A program made the position numbers and the translations under genes. A stretch of DNA of 62,000 nucleotides from Neocallimastix lanati (nom. inval.). Lineage: Eukaryota; Neocallimastigomycota; Neocallimastigomycetes; Neocallimastigales; Neocallimastigaceae. How positions within the stretch are numbered: position 1 is the first letter of the stretch; every line of letters starts with the position of its first letter. Under the pieces are notes generated by a model. That model worked only from the letters and a program-made list of their open reading frames with translations, did no database searches and had not been told where the DNA came from. Shown here one piece after another: positions 1 to 10,510 of this stretch. The stretch spans positions 382,501 through 444,500 of the forward strand of contig JACVTC010000119.1 in the NCBI GenBank assembly GCA_016946835.1, written 5' to 3'.

Positions 1-9
1 GTATGTATG

Positions 10-72
<63 letters not shown>

Positions 73-88
73 TTTTTTTTTAATTTAC
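1..88. repeat. (AAT)n microsatellite inside an intron
   Basis: About 20 AAT units followed by a T run. The tract lies just past the splice donor of the last visible LRR exon (plus-strand AC at 87-88), so it is intronic sequence of the LRR gene, which continues beyond the left edge. Confidence 0.85.
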
Positions 89-424
89 AATTTTAATTTT
101 ATTATATTATTATCTTGATCACATGTTATATTTTCGAGACTACAACAATTCGTGTTTAAAGGAAAATGTAAAAATTCCTTTAATAATTTACAATCTTCAG
201 TTTCATTATCATCAATATTCTGAACTCCAATATTTACTATAGTCTGTGACCTAATTATTTCATTTATAACGGACTCACTACAAGGTTCATAATCACTTGG
301 TCCTACATTATCACATACGTTTGGTTCCACACAAGAAATGGGTGTATCATCAAAATTGCAATAATCAATTGGAGAATTAACAAATTTTATTATTTTAAAA
401 TTATTTGAATTGCTTCGTATATAT
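89..424 (-). other. Cys-rich linker plus LRR N-cap, exon 28
   Basis: This 336-nt symmetric exon has the spaced cysteines CNFDDTPISC, PNVC and EPC. An acidic spacer follows, and then the cap motif DCKLLKEFL with NTNCC and ITC. It is the third copy of the linker module. It ends with a split Leu codon, so at least one more LRR must follow outside the window. Confidence 0.8.
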
Positions 425-2489
425 CTTTTAAAAAGTAATTGAATTATATTATATTATATTATATTATATTATATTATATTATATTATATTATATTATATT
501 TTTTAAAAAAACAGTATTAATTGAATTTATCAAAAAAAAAAAAAAATTTTTTTTTTAAAATTTTCAATATATATTTTAATTAAATTTAAACTTAAATTTT
601 TTACAATCTTTTTAGTTTCGATAACATAAAGAAATTACTAGGCAATTCTTCAATACCAGTTTCTTTTAAATCTCTACAATATATATGCAATTTATAATAT
701 GTTATTTATGTAATAAATAAATATTATATAATAAAACGGATATTTTATAATAAATATTATATATATTAATAAAATGGATATTTTATAATATATATATAAT
801 TATTTCATGATCCTTACAATATTTCAATATTAAACATTTTACTAATTAGAGGAGGAATAAATTTTATTTTCTTATTATTCATTAAATATCTAAATAAATT
901 ACATTTATTAAAATTTGAAAAATTTTTATAAATATTTAATATTATTATTATTATCATAATCATTAATATTATTATTTGAAGTAGTATTAATAATAGAATT
1001 AGTATTTGCAATAATATTATAATTTTTATTTTTATTATTATATATATATCTTACAGCCATTGTAAATTTTGAAGTTTTATTAATTCATTGAATATTTTTT
1101 CATCAAATAAATTATTATCCAAGTATCTAATTAAATATTTTTAATAAAAATATTTTAAGAAAAAATAAATAAATAAATAAATAATAAATAAATGAAATAA
1201 AATAAAATAAAATTTATTTTATAATATAAATATATTTACAATCTTTCTAATAAATTAGTTTTTTCTTTCAATTTCAATGAACTAAATTTATTATTATGTG
1301 CCATACTTTATTTTAATAATAATTATTATTATTAATAGTATTATTAGCATTATCATTAATATTATTGGCATTGTTATATTTCAATAAAAAAACTATGATA
1401 TAATTGTATTTTTTTTTTTTTTATAATTCTTACATTACTTTAATAGATGATGGAACAAATAATTTTCCAGTAAAATTGTTATCATGAATATTTCTTTAAT
1501 TTTATGTATTATATATTATTTTTAAAGTTAAAATAAATTATAATTTTTTTCTTTTTATTAAATATATTCGTTAAATTAAATATATACAAATATTCTAAAG
1601 ATTTAAAATTTGAAAATTTATCATTCAATTCTTCATTTATATCATTATCTCCCAAAGATCTATATATATAAATTAATACAAATATAATTAATTTATTATA
1701 ATCATTTTATGACATATATATATATATATATTATATTTAAATATAAATATTTAGATTGTATATATTTACAAATATTTTAAATTTCCTAAATTTGAAAGTT
1801 GACACGGAAACTTCTTTATATTGTTATTAGACAAATCTCTATCATAAATAAATATAATTATTAGTAAATAGAATTTAATTATAGTATATTAGGATATATA
1901 TATTTTAATTAAGCATATTTAAAAACATTTTTAATATTTTATTATTATAAATTTTACAAGTTTTGAATGGGACTTCCTTTATTAATATATTTAGGAATTG
2001 TCGTCATATTAGAGTTCCATATATGCCTTTTATATAAAATTTATAATGAAAATTTTTAGTTTAATTTTTTTTTTCTTTAATGAAAACAGTAATATATAAA
2101 TGAAAATGCATACAATGTTTCCAATCTTGGTAATTCAAAGAATATTGACGATAAACTATTCATATAAAAGTAACGAAGCTTTCTAAATTTTTTAATTATT
2201 AAAAACATAATAATAATAACAAAAAATATAAATAAATAAATATATATAATTTAATATTATTATCAAAATTAATTATTACTATATTTTTACTATTATATTT
2301 TTTTTTTTTTTAAAAAAAAATTAAAAATTCAAATGAAATTCTAAAAAAAAAAAAAAAAAGAAAAAAATTATATATATATATATATTACAAGAATTTCAAA
2401 TTTTGTAGTATAGGAAATTCATTAAAATTATAATTATTAGACTTAATGAAAGTTTTTGAATTCTTATTCCTATATTATTATAAAATTAA

Positions 2490-2543
<54 letters not shown>

Positions 2544-3480
2544 TTATTTAATAATTAATATTTAATAATTATTATAATATGTAAATGTAAATATAGTTAA
2601 TATTATTAAATTTTTAAAATTTTCATATATCATATATTATAGAAAATAAATTTTTTTTCTTACAAATTTAGTTCAATAATATTATCATCAATATCACATT
2701 CAATTCCAGTGACATCACAACAATTAGTATTATTATTTATATTGAAAAATTTATTAATATTACAGCAATCTGAAGATAAATTACACTTTGTATCTGAATT
2801 ACTTTCATTTTCTGTCATATTTACTTCTTTTTCAGTATTGCTTCCGAATTTATCTTGAACAAGGCATTTATTATAATATTTGATATCTTTATCAGCATCT
2901 ACTCTCATACATGTATTCGGTTGATAACATGTAATTGGTGTTCCTCTTAAGAAACAATTTTCTATTGGAGAATTTTCGAAATTCATAAGTTCTAAATTTA
3001 GTTGAGGATTATTTTCTAACTCTCTATTTAAATTTTTTTTTATTGTTTTTGTTTTTGTTTTTGTTTTTGTTTTATTTTTAATATATATATATAAAAGTAT
3101 TAATTGACAATAAAATTATAAAAAAAAAATTATTATTATTATTATTATTTCTTTTTTTATTTTTTTAAGTATAGTTTAATTATAAATTTAAGCTTACAAA
3201 ACATTTAAAAAATTAGATTTAAATATATTCATTGGTAATTTTTTTATATTTGTTCCACTTATTTTTCTATATCAATGAAAAAAATAAATAAATAAATATA
3301 ACAGTATTAATAATAAATTAATAAAATTATTAATAAATTATTTTTAAAATTTATAATAATATTTATAAAAAAATCTTTTTTTCTTACAATGTTTTTAAAT
3401 AAATATTTGTTTCCATATCATTTGAAATTTTATTTATGTTTGAATTCGTAATTATCCTATAATAATACAATAAATAATGC

Positions 3481-3515
<35 letters not shown>

Positions 3516-4873
3516 TTAAATTCTTAAATATTTAATGTAAAAAAATTTTTTCGTTCTTTTTTTTTAATAAAAAAATAATTAATATTTACAATTTCTCTAA
3601 AGACCGTATTTTAAAAATTGATTCAGAAAGAATATCAATTTCAAAAGAATCAATCTCCCTAAAATTTATATTTATATTTCATTATTTATATTTAAATATA
3701 TTAAAAAAAAAAAGTATTTTTTATTATTAATATAATATATATAAATACTATTATATAAAGTTCAATATTGTATTGTTTATTTAAAATATTACAATGTATT
3801 TAGCAATGGGAAATAAGGAAATTCGTTAAAAGTAATTTCATTTGAATTATATGAAGATTTACCATTACTTTATATATATGTATATAAATAGATATAAATA
3901 TATAAATAAATAAGTAAATATATAAATATATATTAAATAAATAATAATAAAGTAATAATTAAATATTTATAAAAAATTTTTTTTGTTAAAAAAAAAATAA
4001 AATAAATTTTTTTTTTTTAATTTTTTTAAAAAAAAATTTTATATAAAAAAAAATAAAATTAAAAAAATTTTTATATAAAAAAAAATAAAATAAAAAAAAA
4101 TTTTTATATAGAATAAAATAAAATTAAAAATAATTTTTATATAAAATAAAATAAAACTAAAAAAAATTTTTATATAAAATAAAATAAAATTAAAAAAAAT
4201 TAAAAAAAATTAAAAAATAATTAAAAAAAAGAAAAAAGAAAAAAGAAAATTTACATGCTTAATTTAAGAATAAGTCCATTATTATTACAGGTTATTCCTT
4301 CCATTTTACAACAATTAATATTTGATGATATTTTCAAGAAATTATATAAATTTTTACAATCAAGGGTTAAGGTATATCCATCTTCAATTTCATTATTTTT
4401 GATTTCCGGTTGAAATTGTAATGTTTCATTAATTTCTTTTTCAGTACATAATTTATATGAACTTGATATATTATTACATGTTCTCGGTTGATAACATGAT
4501 ATATTTGTATTTCCTAAATTGCATGAGTTAATTATGGAATTTCCGAAATTTATAATATTTGTAGTTAATTGTTGATTATTATAAATGGAGCTTTAAATAT
4601 AAATATTGTATATATATATATATATATATATAATTTATATGAATAATTTTTAATTTAATTTTATAAAAATAGATTAAAATTTTTAAAAAAAATTTAATAG
4701 TAATGCCTACAATTCTTCTAAATTATTCAATTTAAAAATATTACTGGGTAACTTTTTTATATTAAGATCTTCTAAAATTCTAATTAATAATTTATATAAA
4801 TTAAAAGTAATATTTAATATAAATATAAATAATTTTTCATAATATAAATAATAATAATAATAATAATAATAAT

Positions 4874-4922
<49 letters not shown>

Positions 4923-5160
4923 TTAGAAAAAAGTAATATATATATTATAAAATAGAATATATATATATAATAAAACATAATTAATTATAAATATAATTTT
5001 ACAATTGTTTTAAATTGACTAAATTTCCAATGGATTGGGGAATTTCATCAATATATAGGTTATGACTTAAGCATCTAAATTTATATATATATTAATATAA
5101 AGAATTAATATTATTATCATTATTTATTTATTTATTTATTTATTATTTTTTTTTTTTAAT

Positions 5161-5201
<41 letters not shown>

Positions 5202-7109
5202 ATATAAAAATTAAAAATTTAAATATATATACATTTATATATTAACTTACAAATGTTTCAAATTTTTAAATTTTGTCAAGGTCTCAAAAACATCATTTAC
5301 AAAATTATTATTTGATAAATTTCTTAATAATATATAAATATATATGTATATATATTATTCAATTTATATATAATTATTTAGATATTTAGATATAAGTATT
5401 AATAAAAATCATTTGTATATATATTAACGGAGTTAAAAATTAGTGATATTTTTGGAAAATTAAATTAAAATTTCTGCATATATTTAAATAATTATTTAAA
5501 ATCTATATATTTTATAATATAAATTATAATTTATATATTAAAAAAGGTACAGTGAATATAAAGAACTATGCATTCCATTATAAGATAATGAACTTAATTT
5601 GTTTTTATCTACAGAACTTTAGATTATATTTATCATTTTAATTTTAATATTAGTATTTAATAAATTAAAATAATAATAATATTATTATTATTATTATGAT
5701 TTAAATTAAGTAGATATATATATATATATTACATTTTTTCAAGAGTATCATTTATTGGAAGTTCTCCAGTTATATTATTATTCGTTAGAATCCTTTATTA
5801 AATAATAAATTTTATTAATTAAAAAATTTAAAAACATTAATAACATTTGATATATATATTCTATGTAGGTATATAATTTTTTTTTTATTATTAATAATTT
5901 TTATGACAAATTACAATTCTTTTATAGATGGAAATTGTAAAATTTCATCTGTTATAACTCCTGTAATATTATTAAATGATAAATTACTTATATTCAATAT
6001 AATAATAATAATAACAATAATATTAATAATAAATATTAAAATAATATTAATAATAAAACCATGGTATTATATATATGCATATTTATATGAATTACTATAA
6101 ATTTATATTTAATTTATAATTTCAACGTCATACTTACAGTTGATTTAAATTTATTATATTTTTAAATTGATATGGAAATTTTTTAATTTTGTTATGATTA
6201 AAATTTCTAATATTAAATAAATTAGTTGATAAGTTATATATTAATTATAAAAATCAAAATTATTTTAAGAATTTTTTAATAAATTTATTTACATAATTTG
6301 AAGAGAAGAATTAAGTTCAATTTCATCTGAAATTTCAGTCATTCCTGTATTTGTAATAATACTTTATATATAAAAAGTAATGTGTAATATATATATGAAT
6401 TATTATTATTATTACGTAAATATATTATAAAAAATAAACATAGTTAATTATAATTGAGCGATCAAAATGAAATCAATAATTTAATATATATATATATATA
6501 TATATATATCGTAGACAGTTACAATTGAGTTAATTTTGGTAATTTGAAGAAAACATTTGGTAAAAATTCAATTTCAATTGATTCAATATATCTAATAATA
6601 AAAATAAATATATATACGTAAGATACGGAATTTATATAAAAGAGTGTTTGCTATTAATAATTATTATTATAAATGTATAAATGTTTCAATTTGTTGATAT
6701 AGTTATATTACAAGTTTTTTAATTCAGGAAAAATTGGAAAAAGTGAAAAATCTATTTTTTCCAAAATTTCGATACATGTTGTGTTTTCATTACAATTTTT
6801 TTGACTATTAAATTTTATAAAATATATTTATAAAAAAAATTAATACTAATCATTGCTAATATTCAAATAAGAGGGAATTACACCCTTTATACAAATAAAT
6901 ATGTATTACATAATTAGATTATTAATGTTTCCATATATATCGCAAAAGTTATAATCACAATAGTTAATTTCCTGAGTATTATTTAAAAAGTTATTTAACT
7001 TTTTACAATCTTCAGATAATTCAGTAAAGCCCATTGAGGGTTTTATTAAATAATTAATTACAAATATATGAAATATATAAAATAAATGAAATTTCATTTT
7101 TTTTTTCAT
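89..7109 (-). CDS. Secreted modular leucine-rich-repeat protein, 28 exons, 3' end outside the window
   Basis: Exons read on the minus strand: 7109-6910, 6804-6712, 6591-6523, 6361-6293, 6206-6138, 5986-5915, 5792-5733, 5616-5551, 5322-5251, 5074-5003, 4779-4711, 4590-4255, 3867-3793, 3658-3590, 3456-3388, 3266-3198, 3023-2664, 2469-2389, 2182-2114, 2026-1958, 1838-1770, 1659-1588, 1493-1434, 1305-1240, 1126-1055, 889-818, 673-605, 424-89. Joined, they encode about 974 residues without a stop. Exon 1 gives a basic, hydrophobic signal peptide and an LRR N-cap (DCKKLNNFL, paired Cys). Most other exons encode one 20-27 residue LRR of the form LxxNxIxxLPxxIxxLxxLexL. Exons 12, 17 and 28 are longer Cys-rich linkers that restart the array. 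All introns are phase 2 with GTA donors and mostly TAG or AAG acceptors. Such secreted L-domain-like proteins are common in anaerobic fungi. Ligand and function are unknown; the protein is probably cell-surface or secreted. Exon edges were inferred by eye. Confidence 0.85.
437..500. repeat. (ATATT)n microsatellite in an LRR-gene intron
   Basis: About 12 pentanucleotide units (ATATT) lie in the intron between exons 27 and 28 of the LRR gene. Confidence 0.9.
605..2469 (-). repeat. LRR block 3: ten exons whose lengths parallel block 1
   Basis: In coding order the exon lengths are 81, 69, 69, 69, 72, 60, 66, 72, 72 and 69 nt. Block 1 (6804-4711) has 93, 69, 69, 69, 72, 60, 66, 72, 72 and 69. Cognate exons also share residues, for example IKKFPxQ in the fourth and NxTGxL in the sixth. 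This points to duplication of a complete exon block with its introns. Confidence 0.8.
2490..2542. repeat. (AAT)n microsatellite in an LRR-gene intron
   Basis: About 17 AAT units lie between exons 17 and 18. Similar intronic AAT tracts occur at 3481-3510 and 4846-4922, and a poly-A tract at 5162-5199. Confidence 0.9.
2664..3023 (-). other. Cys-rich linker plus LRR N-cap, exon 17
   Basis: This 360-nt exon begins with a final LRR half (LELENNPQL). It continues with C..ITCYQPNTC, an acidic Asn/Glu-rich spacer, and the cap motif DCCNINKFF with NTNCC and IEC. It is the second copy of the linker module, between LRR blocks 2 and 3. Confidence 0.85.
3198..3867 (-). repeat. LRR block 2: shortened, four exons
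   Basis: Exons of 75, 69, 69 and 69 nt correspond to the first three and the last LRR of blocks 1 and 3. The last one shares IKKLPxNIFK with exon 11. The six middle LRR exons are absent, which fits loss of whole symmetric exons. Confidence 0.7.
4255..4590 (-). other. Cys-rich linker plus LRR N-cap, exon 12
   Basis: This 336-nt exon carries C..ISCYQPRTC, a spacer, and the cap DCKNLYNFL with NINCC and ITC. It is the first internal copy of the linker module and ends LRR block 1. Confidence 0.85.
4711..6804 (-). repeat. LRR block 1: ten single-LRR exons
   Basis: Exons 2 to 11 each encode one LRR and begin by completing a split Leu, Ile or Phe codon. Readable cores include IEFLPNVFFKLPKLTQL, ITGELPINDTLEKM and IDEIPQSIGNLVNLKQL. 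The introns between them are about 75-235 nt of simple AT sequence. Confidence 0.85.
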
Positions 7110-7387
7110 TTTTTTAATTATATTTTATTTTTTTTTTAAATTTTAATAATATATTCATTAAAATTTCATTAAATTATAAATAAAGATTAATAATAAATCA
7201 TATTTATAATTTATATATATATATATTTTTTTTTTATTTTTCTTTTAAAAAGCTTTAAATTTCAAAGTTATATAAATGAAACATAATGAATTTAAAACAT
7301 TTTATGTACAATATAACACAAAATATTACGATCTTTTAGTAACATTAAAATCTAAATTATTATTAATTCATAATAAATTTGTAAATA
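7110..7387. other. Gene-free upstream region of the LRR gene
   Basis: AT-rich sequence next to the LRR start codon. It presumably holds the promoter, but no TATA or other element stands out from the background. No ORF with family features is visible. Confidence 0.5.
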
Positions 7388-7667
7388 AAAAATAGAAATT
7401 AATTTATGATTATTAAAAATTTTAAATCATTAATAAATAAAATTATTCGATCTATAAAACAAATTATTCTATCGAATATTCGAATATCAAAAAAAAATTA
7501 TTATATATTATTATATATAATATTTTTTTTTATGATATTTGATAGAATAATTTTATATTTTAATGATAATATATTATTTATTAATAAATACACTTAAATA
7601 TATAATTATATATATATTTTTCTGATAATTAATTTATAAAAAAAATTTTATATGTAATATTATTATA
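7388..7667. repeat. Left inverted-repeat flank of copia element 1
   Basis: The segment starting AAAAAATAGAAATTAATTTA is closely matched by the reverse complement of 14870-15003, and again of 14764-14868. It also folds back on itself: TATCGAATATTCGAATATCA is met by TGATATTTGATAGAATAATT some 30 bases later. It is probably an old palindromic (MITE-like) sequence. The 63-codon ORF in it is compositional and is not called a gene. Confidence 0.6.
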
Positions 7668-7811
7668 TGTTAGAAATATAAATTAATATAGTCACGTTGA
7701 TTAAAATGAATAAAACATATATAAGCCACACTATATTTACTATATAGTGTTGACTAAACATAAATATTATTACTTTTACATATTTTTAATATAATAAAAT
7801 ATTCTTTAACA
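7668..7811 (+). repeat. 5' LTR of copia element 1, internally deleted
   Basis: This 144-bp LTR runs from TGTTAGAAATATAAA to ATTCTTTAACA. It matches the two ends of the 580-bp 3' LTR but lacks about 436 bp between them. A related LTR relict at 22118-22890 contains the missing part, so the difference is more likely a deletion here than an insertion in the 3' copy. Confidence 0.85.
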
Positions 7812-7825
7812 GATCAAGAGTCTCA
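7812..7825 (+). promoter_or_regulatory. Primer-binding site, complementary to tRNA-Lys(CUU) anticodon arm
   Basis: GATCAAGAGTCTCA directly follows the LTR. Its complement TGAGACTCTTGATC matches the anticodon stem-loop of eukaryotic tRNA-Lys(CUU), TGAGACTCTTAATC, with one difference. The same site in copia element 4 (40072-40085) matches perfectly. This suggests an internal tRNA fragment as primer; half-tRNA priming is known for Drosophila copia, which uses initiator tRNA-Met. Confidence 0.6.
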
Positions 7826-9358
7826 TTTTACTCTTTTAATAAGCTAAGTATTACTGTTTTAAATGATCAATTAATATTAACTACAATATCAATAACAATA
7901 TACATCCATAAAAATTAATAAATATATAAATAAAAAAAAAGTAAAAAAATAAAAAAATAAAAAAATAAAAACAAAAATAAAAAAAATAAATAAAATAAAA
8001 AAATAAAAAAATAAAAATAAAAAAATAAAAATAAAAAATAAAAAATAAAAGGAAATAAAATAAAAATTAAAACATAAATATAAATGAACCATTCCTAATT
8101 AAATAAAATGAAATATAAATATAAAATATAATATAAATGAGCTATTTCTAATTAATTAAAATGAAACATAAATATAAAATAAAATTCTAATGAAGATAGA
8201 GGTATTATAAAATTTTAAAATTTTATAAGGCCATATTTAAACGAGCCATCCTCATTTTAAAAACAATATTAAATTATTGAATGTAAATCTAGTACAATTA
8301 ATATTAATTAACAAATGTAATAATTTGTTAAATATATATTTTAAAATATTAAAGAAAAGAGCTGAATTAAATAAAAATAATAGTATACCCTTATTATATA
8401 ATATACAAAATTTCATAAACCTTTAACTAAAAATAATAATCAGCTCTTATAATAAATTAAAATTATAAATCGGCTCATAAAATAAAATTAAAAAATTATA
8501 AATCGGCTCATATAATAAAATTAAAAAAAATTATAAATCGGATCATATAATAAAAATATATAATATAATAAATTGGATAACATAATAAAAAGAATAATAG
8601 CTGGCTCGTATAATTAAATGTGCTAGTTTATTTATATACTAAACAAAAATAAAGGCTCAATATATATTTATTTATAACATAAAACATTGTATACTTATTT
8701 ATAAAATCAAACATTATATATAAAAAAATCTTAATAATTCATTTTTTTTAAAAAAATTCATTATTCTTCAATATTCAAATATATTTATTTAAAAAACAAA
8801 TAACAAATACATCAATACCATTATTTCTATTATTTTAATCATTCAATAATCTCACCATCATAATCAACATTTATATTAATGTGTATATAAAAATTAAATA
8901 AATATATAATTTCAGTATTTTAATGAACTTTAATATTAAAATTAAAATAATTTATAATGTTCAAAACTTATTTAATATATTGAAAAACTTTATAATACTA
9001 TTTTTAGTTAATAAAATTGCATTTATCAATTAAAAAGATATTTTTAGCAACTAAATTACATGTACAAAATTATAATTTTATTTTAAGTGAAATGAGATAT
9101 CACATAATCATTATAATTCTATTCTAAGCAATTAAATTACATTTATAAAACTATAAATTTATTTAAGAAAATCAAATAATTCTCATTAATGTTTCTTTTA
9201 AAATTTAAATTATTAATATGAATTAGTTAAATTTTCAAATTTTAAAAATACTAACTTATATTCTTTAATTATATTCTACTTTTTATTTTATTAGTTGTAA
9301 TAAATTATATTAGTTTTATTAATTTCAAAATAAATAAAAAATAATAACTAAAATTAAA
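7826..9358 (+). other. Untranslated leader of copia element 1
   Basis: About 1.5 kb without a credible gene. It contains an A-rich tract at 7920-8060 and a degenerate tandem array at 8457-8600 built on AATTATAAATCGGCTCAT (three to four units of about 37 bp). Such a long leader is unusual for copia and may partly be inserted sequence. Confidence 0.6.
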
Positions 9359-10330
9359 ATGACTAGAAGACACCAAAACCTAACCCGAAACCAAACTTCA
9401 AATCAAAATCAAATTTTACTCAGTAATCCTAATAAAGTTACTGGAATTACTTTTTCTTACACAGACAATTTTAATAAAATTATGGAATTAAATACTGATA
9501 ATTACCCTAGCTGGAAAACTTCCATGCTACACTTCTTGGGCTTGAACAATTTAATTAATTAAGTTATTTCTGAAAAAGTTGTCAACATTAAAATAAACAA
9601 AATGGATGATCCTAATAATTATATAATTGATAAAATCAATCCATCTTTAGCCTATCATAAATATCTTAAGTCAAACGATATTAAATTAGAAAACATCACA
9701 AAATGGGATATTTTAAATTCGCTTGGACATAGTACCAAAAAATTAATTGAAACCAGTGGTAAAACTGCTTTTGAAAGTTTGAAAATATTAGAAAGCTCAT
9801 GTACTAAAGGGAAGGAACAACTTTATGCTGAAATTAATGAAAAATTAAATAACCTAAAATATGATTCAATCACAAATATTAATATTTTTATAGCTTCTCT
9901 GGAAAACTTATTCGATGAATTAGAATAAATAAATAAACCTTCATCCGATGAAACTAAAGTTGATTTCTTTTATTGAGCTTTACCTGAGAATTTAAGATGG
10001 ATAAATCTTTTTCAATTTAAAGATAACTGGTATCAATGTCAAAATTTTGCAACTAAAGTTATTCTAGGAATAATTTATTCTAATATAAAAAAAACTTTAA
10101 CAAAACCGAAAACAACATTTCTCTTAATGTAGAAAATTGTAAACCTAAATTCCACAAAAGATCTAAAAGAAATAAATTTAAATGAAAATTTTGTAAAAAA
10201 TTCGGATACTCAACAAAGGATTGCTACTTTAATAAAAATAAAAATAATAAGAAAACAAAAATCAAATGAAATTTTTAACAAAAATAAAGATAAAGGATTT
10301 TCAATAGAAATAAAAATTTAAATAAAATGA
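9359..10330 (+). pseudogene. copia gag, broken
   Basis: The start MTRRHQNLTR is followed by the copia Gag signature DNYPSWKTSML. The frame stops at 9560 and resumes at 9602 with recognisable Gag helices (ENITKWDILNSL, GKEQLYAEINEKL). A zinc-knuckle relict lies at about 10175-10235, read as xKFCKKFGYSTKDCY: the first Cys position is TGA and the His position is Tyr, so both nucleic-acid-binding ligands are lost. At least three stops separate the parts. The family role is capsid formation and RNA packaging. Confidence 0.8.
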
Positions 10331-10510
10331 ATTACAAGAAAAATAAAATTTCATGTATCTTTATCAATATACCATAAAAATAATTTTAATGATTATGAAA
10401 AAAACAATTATCTGAACAATTTTACTCAAGATTTTAATTCAAAATTAAATATTAAGTCAAATTATATAGATAATTCAAATTATAACAATAAACAAGAAAA
10501 TAACAATTAA

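Noticed and set aside
5430-5475. A possible extra decayed LRR exon between exons 8 and 9 of the LRR gene (reads NFNLIFQKYH then a stop).
   Set aside because: The matching place in block 3 has no exon between its cognates (exons 24 and 25), the frame contains a stop and the motif is weak.
5903-6100. Plus-strand ORF of 65 codons.
   Set aside because: Antisense to LRR exon 6 and its flanking AT-rich intron; no protein features.
7406-7597. 63-codon hydrophobic ORF.
   Set aside because: Lies in the inverted-repeat flank of copia 1; its Ile/Tyr/Leu content follows from AT-rich palindromic sequence.
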